IMG/VR virus record: IMGVR_UViG_3300042465_003864
Coordinates: 1 to 25,575 of that record
Strand: one strand, 5' to 3'
Length of the DNA: 25,575 nucleotides
Origin: a virus
Shown: positions 1-7,396 of the stretch, one piece after another
How positions within the stretch are numbered: the first letter of the stretch is position 1
Layout: every line of letters begins with the position of its first letter
The notes under the pieces: generated by a model
Databases searched by the model: none
Told to the model about the DNA's origin: nothing
The model's input: the letters and a program-made list of their open reading frames with translations, nothing else
Made by a program: the position numbers and the translations under genes

Positions 1-96
1 ACATTCTATCTCTTAGAAGACAGGTCTATTGGTGCTACGGCCAGCGCAGCGAATGACATCGTTGTTACGATCTCGTGGGAAGAAATATCAAGCTGA
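1..96 (+). CDS. C-terminal end of an unidentified CDS (partial)
   Basis: The first 31 codons read open from the window edge and stop at TGA 94-96. The visible peptide ends in SWEEISS and is rich in small and beta-prone residues (ASAANDIVVTISWEE), as in C-termini of phage structural proteins. It lies 12 bases upstream of the first RCC1 propeller gene on the same strand, so it is probably part of the same tail operon. Too little is visible to assign a function. Confidence 0.6.
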   Translation, partial: TFYLLEDRSIGATASAANDIVVTISWEEISS

Positions 97-108
97 TAGG
101 GGTATCCC

Positions 109-1527
109 ATGTCTTTACGCCGACCTAATGGCTTTATAAGTGCTGGCTATGACCCGCTGGAAGTACCCAACGCGCCTACGATTGGTACGGCGAGTATTGC
201 TTCAGCTACGTCTGTCTCGGTGACGTTTACTGCGCCTTCTAACGTGGGCGGGTCTGCTATTACGGGATACGTTGCTACGGCGAAGAAGACATCAGACGGT
301 ACGACCATCAGCGGCACAGGCTCCTCGTCTCCGGTTACTATTTCTGGATTGACGACAGGTGATGCCTACACGGTCACGGTGGCTGCTGTTAACTCCTTTG
401 GTCTTGGTGTGTCTAGCGCGGCGAGTAACTCGGTTACGCCGTTAAATTTGGAGCTGTACGCATGGGGAAATAACGGTTCTGGCAGACTTGGCCTTAACGA
501 TACCGCTAATCGTTCAAGCCCAGTTCAAGTTGGTGCGCTTACTGATTGGCTCCAGATTTCTTCTGGAGGATATGCTAGTACAGCTACTAAAACAGACGGT
601 ACGCTTTGGTCTTGGGGCGCTGGTGGTAATGGGCAGCTTGGTCTTAATGATACCGCTAACCGTTCCAGCCCAGTCCAAGTTGGAGCCTTAACTGCTTGGT
701 ATCAAGTTGCCGGGGGGCAGTTTCATTCAATAGCTACAAAAAGTGATGGCACTTTGTGGTCATTTGGTGGGAACAATCAAGGGCAACTTGGAGATGGCAC
801 TGTAGTAGCGCGTTCATCACCAGTTCAAGTTGGCACGTTAACTAATTGGAATAATATTGCTGCTGGACAAACATTTGGTGTAGCGGTTAAAAAAGACGGC
901 ACAATGTGGTCATGGGGTAAAAACAATTACGGACAGCTAGGCATTGGAATTGCTGACGCGTACAGCGATTCTGCTTACCGATCCAGCCCAGTTCAGATAG
1001 GGGCTTTGACAGACTGGGCAAACGTGGCAGCAGGAAATCAGCATTGTGTAGCTGTAAAAACAAATGGAACCTTATGGTCTTGGGGTTTTAATAGTAGCGG
1101 ACAGTTGGGGCAAGGAAACACTGATAGGCGTAGCAGCCCAGTACAAATAGGCTCGTTAACTGACTGGAGGTCAGTAACTGCTGGGGGTAATTTCTCTATA
1201 GCAGTAAAAATGAACGGGACATTATGGTCTTGGGGTCAAAACCAGTACGGACAATTAGGGCAAAACAATACTTCATATTATAGATCAAGCCCTGTTCAAA
1301 TAGGGGCGCTTACTACATGGGCTAGTAGTGAAGCAGGGAACGGTCACGCTGCGGCTGTTAAAGCTGACGGCACGATGTGGGTATGGGGCAGAAACAACAG
1401 TGGACAGTTAGGGCTAAGTGACACTGCTAACCGTTCCAGCCCTGTTCAAGTTGGAGCGTTAATTACATGGCAGAGACTCCCAAAAATGTCTCAGTCCCAG
1501 TTTTTGTTAGCCTTAAAATCACCCTAA
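109..1527 (+). CDS. FN3 plus seven-bladed RCC1-repeat tail protein
   Basis: A 472-residue protein, probably a virion or tail appendage that contacts the host surface. Residues about 18-112 look like a fibronectin type III domain (PNAPTIGTASIASATSVSV to SNSVTP). From about residue 115 there are exactly seven RCC1-type units of about 50 residues, each of the form LWSWG-x-N-x-x-GQLG ... RSSPVQ(V/I)G-A-L-T-x-W ... A-x-K-x-x-GT, which fits one closed seven-bladed beta-propeller. The start follows an AGGGG ribosome site 7 bases upstream. Two further propeller genes follow. RCC1 repeats in phages are known from structural proteins, but the ligand is unknown. Blade DNA is near-repetitive and looks more A+T-rich than neighbouring genes. 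Family call is firm; tail role is inferred from context. Confidence 0.85.
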   Translation: MSLRRPNGFISAGYDPLEVPNAPTIGTASIASATSVSVTFTAPSNVGGSAITGYVATAKKTSDGTTISGTGSSSPVTISGLTTGDAYTVTVAAVNSFGLGVSSAASNSVTPLNLELYAWGNNGSGRLGLNDTANRSSPVQVGALTDWLQISSGGYASTATKTDGTLWSWGAGGNGQLGLNDTANRSSPVQVGALTAWYQVAGGQFHSIATKSDGTLWSFGGNNQGQLGDGTVVARSSPVQVGTLTNWNNIAAGQTFGVAVKKDGTMWSWGKNNYGQLGIGIADAYSDSAYRSSPVQIGALTDWANVAAGNQHCVAVKTNGTLWSWGFNSSGQLGQGNTDRRSSPVQIGSLTDWRSVTAGGNFSIAVKMNGTLWSWGQNQYGQLGQNNTSYYRSSPVQIGALTTWASSEAGNGHAAAVKADGTMWVWGRNNSGQLGLSDTANRSSPVQVGALITWQRLPKMSQSQFLLALKSP

Positions 1528-1528
1528 A

Positions 1529-1544
1529 AGGATAACCATGAACA
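1529..1544 (+). repeat. 16-nt RBS/start repeat, copy 1
   Basis: AGGATAACCATGAACA occurs here and again at 2694-2709. Each copy holds a ribosome site, an ATG and the first codons of a reading frame. Here it starts only a 10-codon frame; at the second copy it starts the sulfotransferase gene. Confidence 0.75.
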
Positions 1545-1570
1545 TCAACCAATCAGGATTGAGGTATTAA
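1538..1570 (+). CDS. 10-residue mini-ORF, possible leader or remnant
   Basis: An ATG preceded by AAAAGGATAACC opens a 10-residue frame (MNINQSGLRY) that stops at TAA directly before the ATG of the next propeller gene. Its ribosome site and start match those of the sulfotransferase gene at 2703 over 16 bases. It could be a coupling leader, or the scar of a gene start displaced when the second propeller gene was inserted or duplicated. No evidence of a function. Confidence 0.25.
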   Translation: MNINQSGLRY

Positions 1571-2692
1571 ATGCCCTCGTATAGCGGTGTTTGGACGTTG
1601 CAAGCTCAGATGCAGAACGTGGCTGCGGGTACGTGGACTGGGTTGCCTCAGTTGTTTTCGTGGGGAGCCAATGGTTATGGTGAGTTAGGGCTTTTGAATA
1701 CCGTTAACCGATCAAGTCCTGTGCAAATAAATGGTTCAAATTGGCTAAAAATAGATGTAAACAACAGCTTTTCGCTTGCAGTCAAAAAAAATGGAACTAT
1801 GTGGGCATGGGGTGCTGGTAATAGTGGTCGGCTTGGTCTTGGTAACACTATAAATCAATCAAGCCCAGTACAGGTCGGTGCGCTGACGGAATGGGTTCAG
1901 GTTAGTGCAGGAGGTCAACAGTCTTTAGCTGTTAAAAGCAATGGCACACTGTGGAGCTGGGGTTCTAATTTTGGTGGGCAGCTTGGGCTTAATGATACCG
2001 TTTACCGATCAAGTCCTGTGCAAGTTGGCGGACTAACTGATTGGTTGCAAATAGCTAGTGGTAGCAATCATTCTTTGGCTATAAAAAATAATAATACTTT
2101 ATGGGCGTTGGGAGGTAGAAACGGTTACGGCCAGCTAGGGCTTAATAATACCACGTACCGTTCAAGCCCAGTTCAGGTTGGGGCGCTTACTGACTGGTAT
2201 CAGGTAACTGCAAGTTTAAATTTTTCTGCGGCAGTCAAGACCAACGGCACGATGTGGAGTTGGGGTAGAAACCAATATGGGCAGCTCGGCCAAAACGACA
2301 CTACTTACCGATCAAGTCCTGTGCAAATCGGTGCGTTAACAACGTGGTCTCAAGTGTCAGCTGGGTTTTTTAGTTGTTTGGCTGTAAAAACTGACGGGAC
2401 ACTATGGGCGTGGGGACAGGGTTCCTCTGGAAGGCTTGGGCTTAACGATACAGTTTCTCGTTCTAGCCCTGTTCAGGTTGGAGCGTTAACCAATTGGTTG
2501 CAAGTATCAATTAAAAATGCTTCTGGCGCAGCAATTAAAACTGACGGTACGCTGTGGTCTTGGGGTTCAAACAACTCTGGTCAACTTGGTATTAACAGTA
2601 CTGTTTTTCAATCAAGCCCAGTTCAAATTGGAACTTCAACACTATGGACTGCTGTTTCTATTTCAACACACGCAGTTGCAATTGAATCATAA
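1571..2692 (+). CDS. Seven-bladed RCC1-repeat protein with short leader
   Basis: A 373-residue protein. A short leader (about 28 residues, containing GVWTLQAQMQNVAAGTW) is followed directly by seven RCC1 units with the signature SSPVQ(V/I), again matching a single seven-bladed propeller. The leader's GVWTL...W pattern recurs in the third propeller protein (APGVWTLTQ...LWP), suggesting a shared virion-docking peptide. There is no FN3 domain, unlike the first paralogue. The ribosome site is GAGG in the preceding mini-ORF. Blade residues between the conserved frames vary (NFGG, NQYG, GSSG), as expected for a recognition surface. Role as a tail or surface protein is inferred from context. Confidence 0.85.
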   Translation: MPSYSGVWTLQAQMQNVAAGTWTGLPQLFSWGANGYGELGLLNTVNRSSPVQINGSNWLKIDVNNSFSLAVKKNGTMWAWGAGNSGRLGLGNTINQSSPVQVGALTEWVQVSAGGQQSLAVKSNGTLWSWGSNFGGQLGLNDTVYRSSPVQVGGLTDWLQIASGSNHSLAIKNNNTLWALGGRNGYGQLGLNNTTYRSSPVQVGALTDWYQVTASLNFSAAVKTNGTMWSWGRNQYGQLGQNDTTYRSSPVQIGALTTWSQVSAGFFSCLAVKTDGTLWAWGQGSSGRLGLNDTVSRSSPVQVGALTNWLQVSIKNASGAAIKTDGTLWSWGSNNSGQLGINSTVFQSSPVQIGTSTLWTAVSISTHAVAIES

Positions 2693-2693
2693 C

Positions 2694-2709
2694 AGGATAA
2701 CCATGAACA
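2694..2709 (+). repeat. 16-nt RBS/start repeat, copy 2
   Basis: Second copy of AGGATAACCATGAACA (first at 1529-1544). It provides the ribosome site and the ATG of the sulfotransferase gene at 2703. Confidence 0.75.
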
Positions 2710-4472
2710 AAAACCTACACTTCCTCTCAGGCGTACCGCGATCAGGCTCAACGGTCTTAGCGGCTATCCTGAATCAGAACCCAATGACGCATGTGTCAAC
2801 AACCTCTGCTCTGGGCGCAGCTCTGGACGGTCTGGCTACGGCTTGGCATCGCGACAACCTTCTCGTTAACAACGATCCTGATCGCAGCAAACTGGCTCAC
2901 ACCATGCGCGGAGTGATTGACGCTTTCTACGAAGATGTTCCGAAACCTGTGATTATCGACAAGGCGCGTAATTGGCCGATTCCCGTGATTATGCAGGCGA
3001 TGGGTCAGGTACTGGGTCACAAGCCCAAGATCATCGCGACAGTGCGCTCGATCCCTGATTGCATGGCATCCTTTGTTCGGGTAGCCAAGCCAACTAACTT
3101 GGATGATTTCCTTGTTAACAGCTCGTTAACCAACCACCTGAAAGGCTCCTACCAGACGCTCCAGCAGGGCTACGCTTACGATCCTGAGTCGTTCTTGTTT
3201 GTTGAGTACGAAGACCTTCTGGCCGACCCAAAGGCTCAGTTACAGCGCATACACGCATTCCTTGACCTGCCTGACTTTGACTACGACTTTGCCAACATTG
3301 ATGGCTCAACGGTTAAAGAGGATGACGAGAACCTGCACGGTTACTCAGGTCTGCACGACATCAAGCCTGTCCTTGAAAAGCAGCACCAACAAAGCCCCAA
3401 GGACGTACTCAAGCACCATTACCCGCAGTTCTGTCAGCCTGAGTTCTGGCTGGATAGACCGCGCACTGTGCCGGATATTCACGACCTTGATCTGCAACTG
3501 GTGGCCTCAAGAATGGGCGACTTTGCCGAGGGCTGGAGACTGTGCCAGAAGCTGGAGAAGGACGAGCCTGATAACCACCGAGCAGCCTACAACCGTGGCT
3601 GGTATCTCTTGCGTCAGGGTCAGATACAGAAGGGCTATCAACTGCTGGATCGCGGTCGCATTGTTAACGTGTTTGGTAACGCCAAGCCAAGCGTCCCCAC
3701 TCAGCCGTGGGATGGTAAGAGCAAGGGCATTGTTATGCTGCACCTTGAGGGTGGTCTGGGAGATCAGATACATCAGGTGAGATACGCCAAACTGATTGCA
3801 GAGCGTGGCTGTAAAGTGATCGTGTCCTGCTCTGGCCCACTGGCCTCCCTGTTCGTTGACGTTGAGGGTGTCTCTGCGGTTATCCAACACGAAGCAAGCT
3901 TTGGTATCTACCATGACTTCTACGTGCAGGGGATGTCTGCTGTAGTGCCTCTGGGGCTTGAATTAAGCGATCTGTCTGGCAAGCCCTACATCACGAAGCC
4001 TAAGACCATCAAAGCCCGTAGAAAGCGTATAGGGCTGCGCTGGCAGGGTCAGTCAGCCTTTGAGCATGACCACAACAAGAAGTTTCCGTATGACCTGCTG
4101 TTTGATGCGGTGAAGGATGCAGATGCTGAGTTCATCTCCCTGCAACGCGATGAGGGTGCAGATTCGTGTCCGTCTTGGGTGAAGCAGGTTCCATTGGATA
4201 GCTGGGAAGATACCCGTGCTGCTGCGGCATCGTGTGACTTGGTGATCTCATCTTGCACCTCAGTCAGTCACTTGGCTGCTGCGATGGGTGTGGAAACTTG
4301 GGTTGTGACTCCGGTGATGCCATACTTTCTCTACGCACTTGAGGGCGACACCTGTCCCTATTACGATACAATGCGCCTGATGCGTCAGGAAGTGTTCGGT
4401 GACTGGACTGCCAGCTTTGAGAAGATCAGAGAGCGTCTGGGTGAGAAACAAGCCTTGAGGAGAGTCAAGTGA
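2703..4472 (+). CDS. Sulfotransferase fused to TPR/glycosyltransferase-like domain
   Basis: A 589-residue two-part enzyme. Residues about 5-260 resemble a PAPS-dependent sulfotransferase: the 5'-phosphosulfate loop is PRSGST at 12-17, and a 3'-phosphate site R115-x7-S123 (VRSIPDCMAS) follows. Residues about 262-320 look like a TPR-type helical repeat (AAYNRGWYLLRQGQIQKGYQ). Residues about 335-589 resemble a heptosyltransferase/GT41-like C-terminal fold: GGLGDQIHQVRYA near 349 and SCTSVSHLAAAMGVETWVV near 517. The open frame extends upstream to 2517, but ATG 2703 has a good AGGA site and lies after the previous stop. The 3' end overlaps the next gene by GTGA. Likely transfers sulfate and perhaps a sugar to a glycan or protein; the acceptor is unknown. 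Confidence 0.8.
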   Translation: MNKNLHFLSGVPRSGSTVLAAILNQNPMTHVSTTSALGAALDGLATAWHRDNLLVNNDPDRSKLAHTMRGVIDAFYEDVPKPVIIDKARNWPIPVIMQAMGQVLGHKPKIIATVRSIPDCMASFVRVAKPTNLDDFLVNSSLTNHLKGSYQTLQQGYAYDPESFLFVEYEDLLADPKAQLQRIHAFLDLPDFDYDFANIDGSTVKEDDENLHGYSGLHDIKPVLEKQHQQSPKDVLKHHYPQFCQPEFWLDRPRTVPDIHDLDLQLVASRMGDFAEGWRLCQKLEKDEPDNHRAAYNRGWYLLRQGQIQKGYQLLDRGRIVNVFGNAKPSVPTQPWDGKSKGIVMLHLEGGLGDQIHQVRYAKLIAERGCKVIVSCSGPLASLFVDVEGVSAVIQHEASFGIYHDFYVQGMSAVVPLGLELSDLSGKPYITKPKTIKARRKRIGLRWQGQSAFEHDHNKKFPYDLLFDAVKDADAEFISLQRDEGADSCPSWVKQVPLDSWEDTRAAAASCDLVISSCTSVSHLAAAMGVETWVVTPVMPYFLYALEGDTCPYYDTMRLMRQEVFGDWTASFEKIRERLGEKQALRRVK

Positions 4473-5683
4473 GTCAAAAGTACCCCGGCGGCATAATCAG
4501 TAAAACGGCTCCTGTCACTGTCGGCCCTGTCGATGGCGAGGGCGGCTCTGCGCCGGGCGTGTGGACTCTGACTCAGGCACTGGAATTGCAGAAGCAGAAC
4601 CTGTGGCCGAAGCCGCCTATACCCAAAGAACTGTACGCGTGGGGTCGGAATCAATATGGGCAACTTGGCCTTAACGATACAGTTCTCCGCAGCAGTCCGG
4701 TGCAAGTCGGTGCGCTTACTGATTGGTCGCAAGTAAGCGCCAGCCTCCGTACCACTATGGCTATTAAAGCAAACGGAACGCTTTGGGGTTGGGGTAGTAA
4801 TGGTTCAGGGACAATTGGTGTCAATGACACTGCAAATCGTTCTAGCCCAGTTCAAGTAGGCGCATTAAATACTTGGTATGAGGTTGCAACTGGAAATGGC
4901 GCATGTCTTGCCACAAAAACGGACGGCACACTCTGGGCATGGGGATACAATAGTTCAGGACAACTTGGTTTTAACGATACCATATATCGCTCCAGCCCAG
5001 TACAGATTGGAGCTTTAACAAGCTGGCTGCGCGTGTCTGTGGGAGAGCAGCATAGTTTAGCAATTAAAACTGGTGGGACTTTATGGGCATGGGGTGAAAA
5101 TTATAACGGAACTCTCGGCCTTAACGACACCATTAATCGCTCTAGCCCTGTTCAAGTGGGTGCGTTAACTGACTGGACACAAATTTCTGCTTCAAATCGA
5201 TTTTCAATAGCTATAAAAACAAACGGAACATTGTGGGCTTGGGGTCTCAACACCTATGGGCCGCTTGGAATTAATAACACCATTTCACGATCAAGCCCTG
5301 TTCAAATTGGCGCGTTGACTAATTGGTCAATAGTTTCAGCAGGCACTAATTTTTGCGCCGCAGTCAAAACAGACGGAACATTGTGGGCTTGGGGTAGGAA
5401 TGATAGTGGGTATCTTGGTCAAAACAATACCATAAACCGATCAAGTCCAGTTCAAGTGGGTGCATTGAGCGACTGGTCAAAGGTGGCAACTGGAGCCGTA
5501 AGTTGTTTAGCGATAAAAACAAACGGTTCAATTTGGACGTGGGGGGCTGGATCAAGTGGTCAGCTCGGCCAAAACGATACTGCAAATCAATCAAGCCCAG
5601 TGCAGGTAGGCGCTTTAACTAATTGGTTGAGATTGCCAAAATTGTCAGGCGCACAGTCTTGTTTTCCCATCAAAACAACTTAA
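4469..5683 (+). CDS. Seven-bladed RCC1-repeat tail protein with GGIIS/GVWTL anchor
   Basis: A 404-residue protein starting at GTG, overlapping the previous stop, with GAGGAG upstream. Residues 1-50 hold YPGGIISKTAPVTVGP and APGVWTLTQALELQKQNLWP, a type of N-terminal segment I associate with phage tail proteins and a likely virion anchor. Seven RCC1 units follow (LYAWG, LWGWG, LWAWG x4, IWTWG), one complete propeller. The leader DNA is visibly more G+C-rich than the blade DNA, which suggests the propeller was joined to a resident anchor. The last blade ends LTNWLRLPKLSGAQS, close to the first paralogue's LITWQRLPKMSQSQ, so these two share a C-terminal cap. Host-recognition role is an inference. 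Confidence 0.85.
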   Translation: MSQKYPGGIISKTAPVTVGPVDGEGGSAPGVWTLTQALELQKQNLWPKPPIPKELYAWGRNQYGQLGLNDTVLRSSPVQVGALTDWSQVSASLRTTMAIKANGTLWGWGSNGSGTIGVNDTANRSSPVQVGALNTWYEVATGNGACLATKTDGTLWAWGYNSSGQLGFNDTIYRSSPVQIGALTSWLRVSVGEQHSLAIKTGGTLWAWGENYNGTLGLNDTINRSSPVQVGALTDWTQISASNRFSIAIKTNGTLWAWGLNTYGPLGINNTISRSSPVQIGALTNWSIVSAGTNFCAAVKTDGTLWAWGRNDSGYLGQNNTINRSSPVQVGALSDWSKVATGAVSCLAIKTNGSIWTWGAGSSGQLGQNDTANQSSPVQVGALTNWLRLPKLSGAQSCFPIKTT

Positions 5684-5698
5684 ATCAGGAGATACAAA

Positions 5699-6100
5699 AT
5701 GTTCTTTGTAAAAATCGAAAACAACGAAGTAACCCAGTGCTGGGACACTCAGCCTCCGCGTGGCGAGTCAGGCTGGAAGTCAGCCATTGAAGTGCGTCCT
5801 CCCCTGACACCAAACCGTCAGCAGTACACAGCTCACCACTTTGACATCACCAAAGACCCCGTAGAGATCGTCTGGGGCGTGGTTGACATCACTGCTGAAG
5901 ACCGTAAGGGTGGAATGCGCTCACAGGCTGCCGCTGCGTTCCAGCAAGTTGTGCAGGAAGAGATGCGTAAAGAGGTCGATGACTTCCCTGAAACTCAGTA
6001 CAACGCTGCAACGGTTGATGCTGCTCGCATTGCCTTTGAGACTCGCGTGACTGCAATCAACGCAGCCACTACGCATGACGAGCTGGATGCCTTAATGTGA
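5699..6100 (+). CDS. Hypothetical 133-residue protein, possibly tail-assembly related
   Basis: A soluble protein starting MFFVKIENNEVTQCW, with a short beta-rich N-terminal half (HHFDITKDPVEIVWGVVDI) and a helical C-terminal half (residues about 65-130, AAAFQQVVQEEMRKEVDDF and DAARIAFETRVTAINAA). This layout resembles small proteins encoded next to phage fibre genes that assist fibre assembly, but no diagnostic motif is visible. ATG is preceded by AGGAGA. Its stop overlaps the GTG of the next gene. It lies between a propeller gene and the glycosyltransferase, so a fibre-related or modification-related role are both possible. Confidence 0.75.
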   Translation: MFFVKIENNEVTQCWDTQPPRGESGWKSAIEVRPPLTPNRQQYTAHHFDITKDPVEIVWGVVDITAEDRKGGMRSQAAAAFQQVVQEEMRKEVDDFPETQYNAATVDAARIAFETRVTAINAATTHDELDALM

Positions 6101-6792
6101 GACTGAACTTCTCGTATGACATGACACCATCGTGCGCCTACATCATTCGGGTGGTGGGTAACGCTGCCTCTGAAGAAAAGGCCAAGCGGTGTGCCATGTC
6201 CTGCGAGAGAGCAGATCAGCCCTACGACTACTGGGATGCCTATGACGGCACGGGTGAGGGTATTAAAGAACCCAATCACCACAATGTCATCATGGACTGC
6301 ATCAAGGTCACGGATCACTACCTGACCCGTGGTGAAGTAGCCTGTGCGTTGTCCCACATAAGCTTGTGGGCAAAGTGCGTACTTGAAGACAAGCCGCTGG
6401 TTATCCTTGAGCATGACGCGCTGATGGCTAAACCCTACACGCAACACGCGGTGTTTAACTCCATCTGCTACTTAGGATCGCACGAACAGGTGAAGCTTGG
6501 CTGGCAGGTGTCCGCTACGCCACCACACGCAACTGAGGGTGAGAACTACCACTTCCTGTGCCGCGCTCATGCGTATGCGATTGATCCTGCTGTGGCGAAG
6601 AACCTGCTGGCTTATGTGATAAAAATGGGCATCTGCACCTCCCTTGATATGCTGATCCGTGCTGACCTGTTTCCCATCCACCAGATGGGTGTCTACGCAT
6701 ACAACGTGTATGAGGCTCCAGAAGAGACGACGATCAAGGGCAGACCTCTGGACGGCAGAACGACCAAGCGCAACGATGGGCTGGTGATATGA
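6097..6792 (+). CDS. GT25-type glycosyltransferase
   Basis: A 231-residue protein resembling the LPS-type glycosyltransferase family 25. The N-terminal strand (CAYIIRVVGN) is followed by the family block GEVACALSHISLWAKCV near residues 79-95 and LVILEHDAL near 101-109, where the acidic EHD matches the metal/nucleotide-sugar site usually written E-D-D. It would transfer a sugar from a nucleotide donor to a surface glycan or a virion protein in the cytoplasm. GTG 6097 overlaps the previous stop (GTGA) and is chosen for coupling; ATG 6121 (residue 9) is an alternative that keeps the whole domain. It overlaps the kinase gene downstream by ATGA, tying it to the sulfate-activation genes. Confidence 0.75.
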   Translation: MRLNFSYDMTPSCAYIIRVVGNAASEEKAKRCAMSCERADQPYDYWDAYDGTGEGIKEPNHHNVIMDCIKVTDHYLTRGEVACALSHISLWAKCVLEDKPLVILEHDALMAKPYTQHAVFNSICYLGSHEQVKLGWQVSATPPHATEGENYHFLCRAHAYAIDPAVAKNLLAYVIKMGICTSLDMLIRADLFPIHQMGVYAYNVYEAPEETTIKGRPLDGRTTKRNDGLVI

Positions 6793-7229
6793 AGATTCTG
6801 GTGATGGGCTTACCCGGCTCCGGCAAGACGACCTTTGCCCGGTTCCTCGCTGAATACTTTCGTTGTGTGCATTTTAACGCTGATGACATACGCGAGAACG
6901 TCAACAAGGACTTGGGGTTTAGCCTTGAGGATCGTATTGAACAGGCAAGGCGCATGGGGCATCTGTGCAACATTGCTGGCCGCTGGGGTTCGACTGTAGT
7001 TGCTGACCTTGTGTGTCCAACCGAAGAGACACGTGAGGCATTTGGTGCTGACTTTGTCGTGTGGATGAACACCACCAAGCAAGGCAGGTTTGAGGACACC
7101 AACGCGATGTTTGTGCCGCCTGCACACTATGACTACCGAATTGATGACTTTGCGATGCAGATGACGTATCACGCCAAGGAGATTGCGAACCTGTGGACAC
7201 AAAAAAGCGCAGCATCCTCAAAACAATAA
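6789..7229 (+). CDS. cysC: Adenylylsulfate (APS) kinase-like P-loop kinase
   Basis: A 146-residue P-loop kinase. Walker A is GLPGSGKT at 7-14. The segment ADDIRENVNKDLGFS (31-45), then R49 and R54/R55, matches the APS-binding block of CysC (D, R, N, F, S and R all kept). Such enzymes phosphorylate APS with ATP to PAPS, the donor for sulfotransferases such as the one at 2703. It is shorter than cellular CysC (about 200 residues), and the usual region around RDPKGLY is not evident; the corresponding part reads MNTTKQGRFEDTNAMFVPP. A different small-molecule kinase cannot be excluded. Start ATG overlaps the GT25 stop (ATGA), and the 3' end overlaps the DUF2061 gene by 37 bases. Confidence 0.7.
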   Translation: MKILVMGLPGSGKTTFARFLAEYFRCVHFNADDIRENVNKDLGFSLEDRIEQARRMGHLCNIAGRWGSTVVADLVCPTEETREAFGADFVVWMNTTKQGRFEDTNAMFVPPAHYDYRIDDFAMQMTYHAKEIANLWTQKSAASSKQ

Positions 7230-7396
7230 CGTGGCGCGTAACGGGCAGCACAGCGACTTTTTTGATATCCTACGCCGTCTCTGGAAGTTTCACGGCAGCA
7301 GGAACGATAGCAACGATTCAACTGATTTCTAATACTATTTTGTACTACATGCACGAAAGAGCGTGGAACCGACTGAGGAGTGAATCGTGGACATAG
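7193..7396 (+). CDS. DUF2061 small membrane protein
   Basis: A 67-residue protein with the DUF2061 pattern: DTKKRSILKTITWRVTGS at the start, two hydrophobic segments (about 17-32 and 35-52) and YYMHERAWNRL near the end. It starts at GTG with AAGGAG upstream, inside the 3' end of the kinase gene; family members start with the same MDTKKRS peptide, which supports this start. DUF2061 proteins have no settled function, but I recall them being encoded next to sulfate-activation genes in bacteria, which agrees with the position here. It may be an inner-membrane accessory to sulfate or PAPS handling. Confidence 0.8.
   Translation: MDTKKRSILKTITWRVTGSTATFLISYAVSGSFTAAGTIATIQLISNTILYYMHERAWNRLRSESWT

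Noticed and set aside
2517-2702. Upstream 62-codon extension of the sulfotransferase frame
   Set aside because: It lies within the second propeller gene, reads as a Leu/Gln-rich shadow, and ATG 2703 has its own ribosome site.
454-5680. Repeats considered as a CRISPR array or a diversity-generating retroelement
   Set aside because: The units are in-frame coding repeats of about 150 bases (RCC1 blades). There is no spacer structure, no reverse transcriptase and no template repeat in the window.
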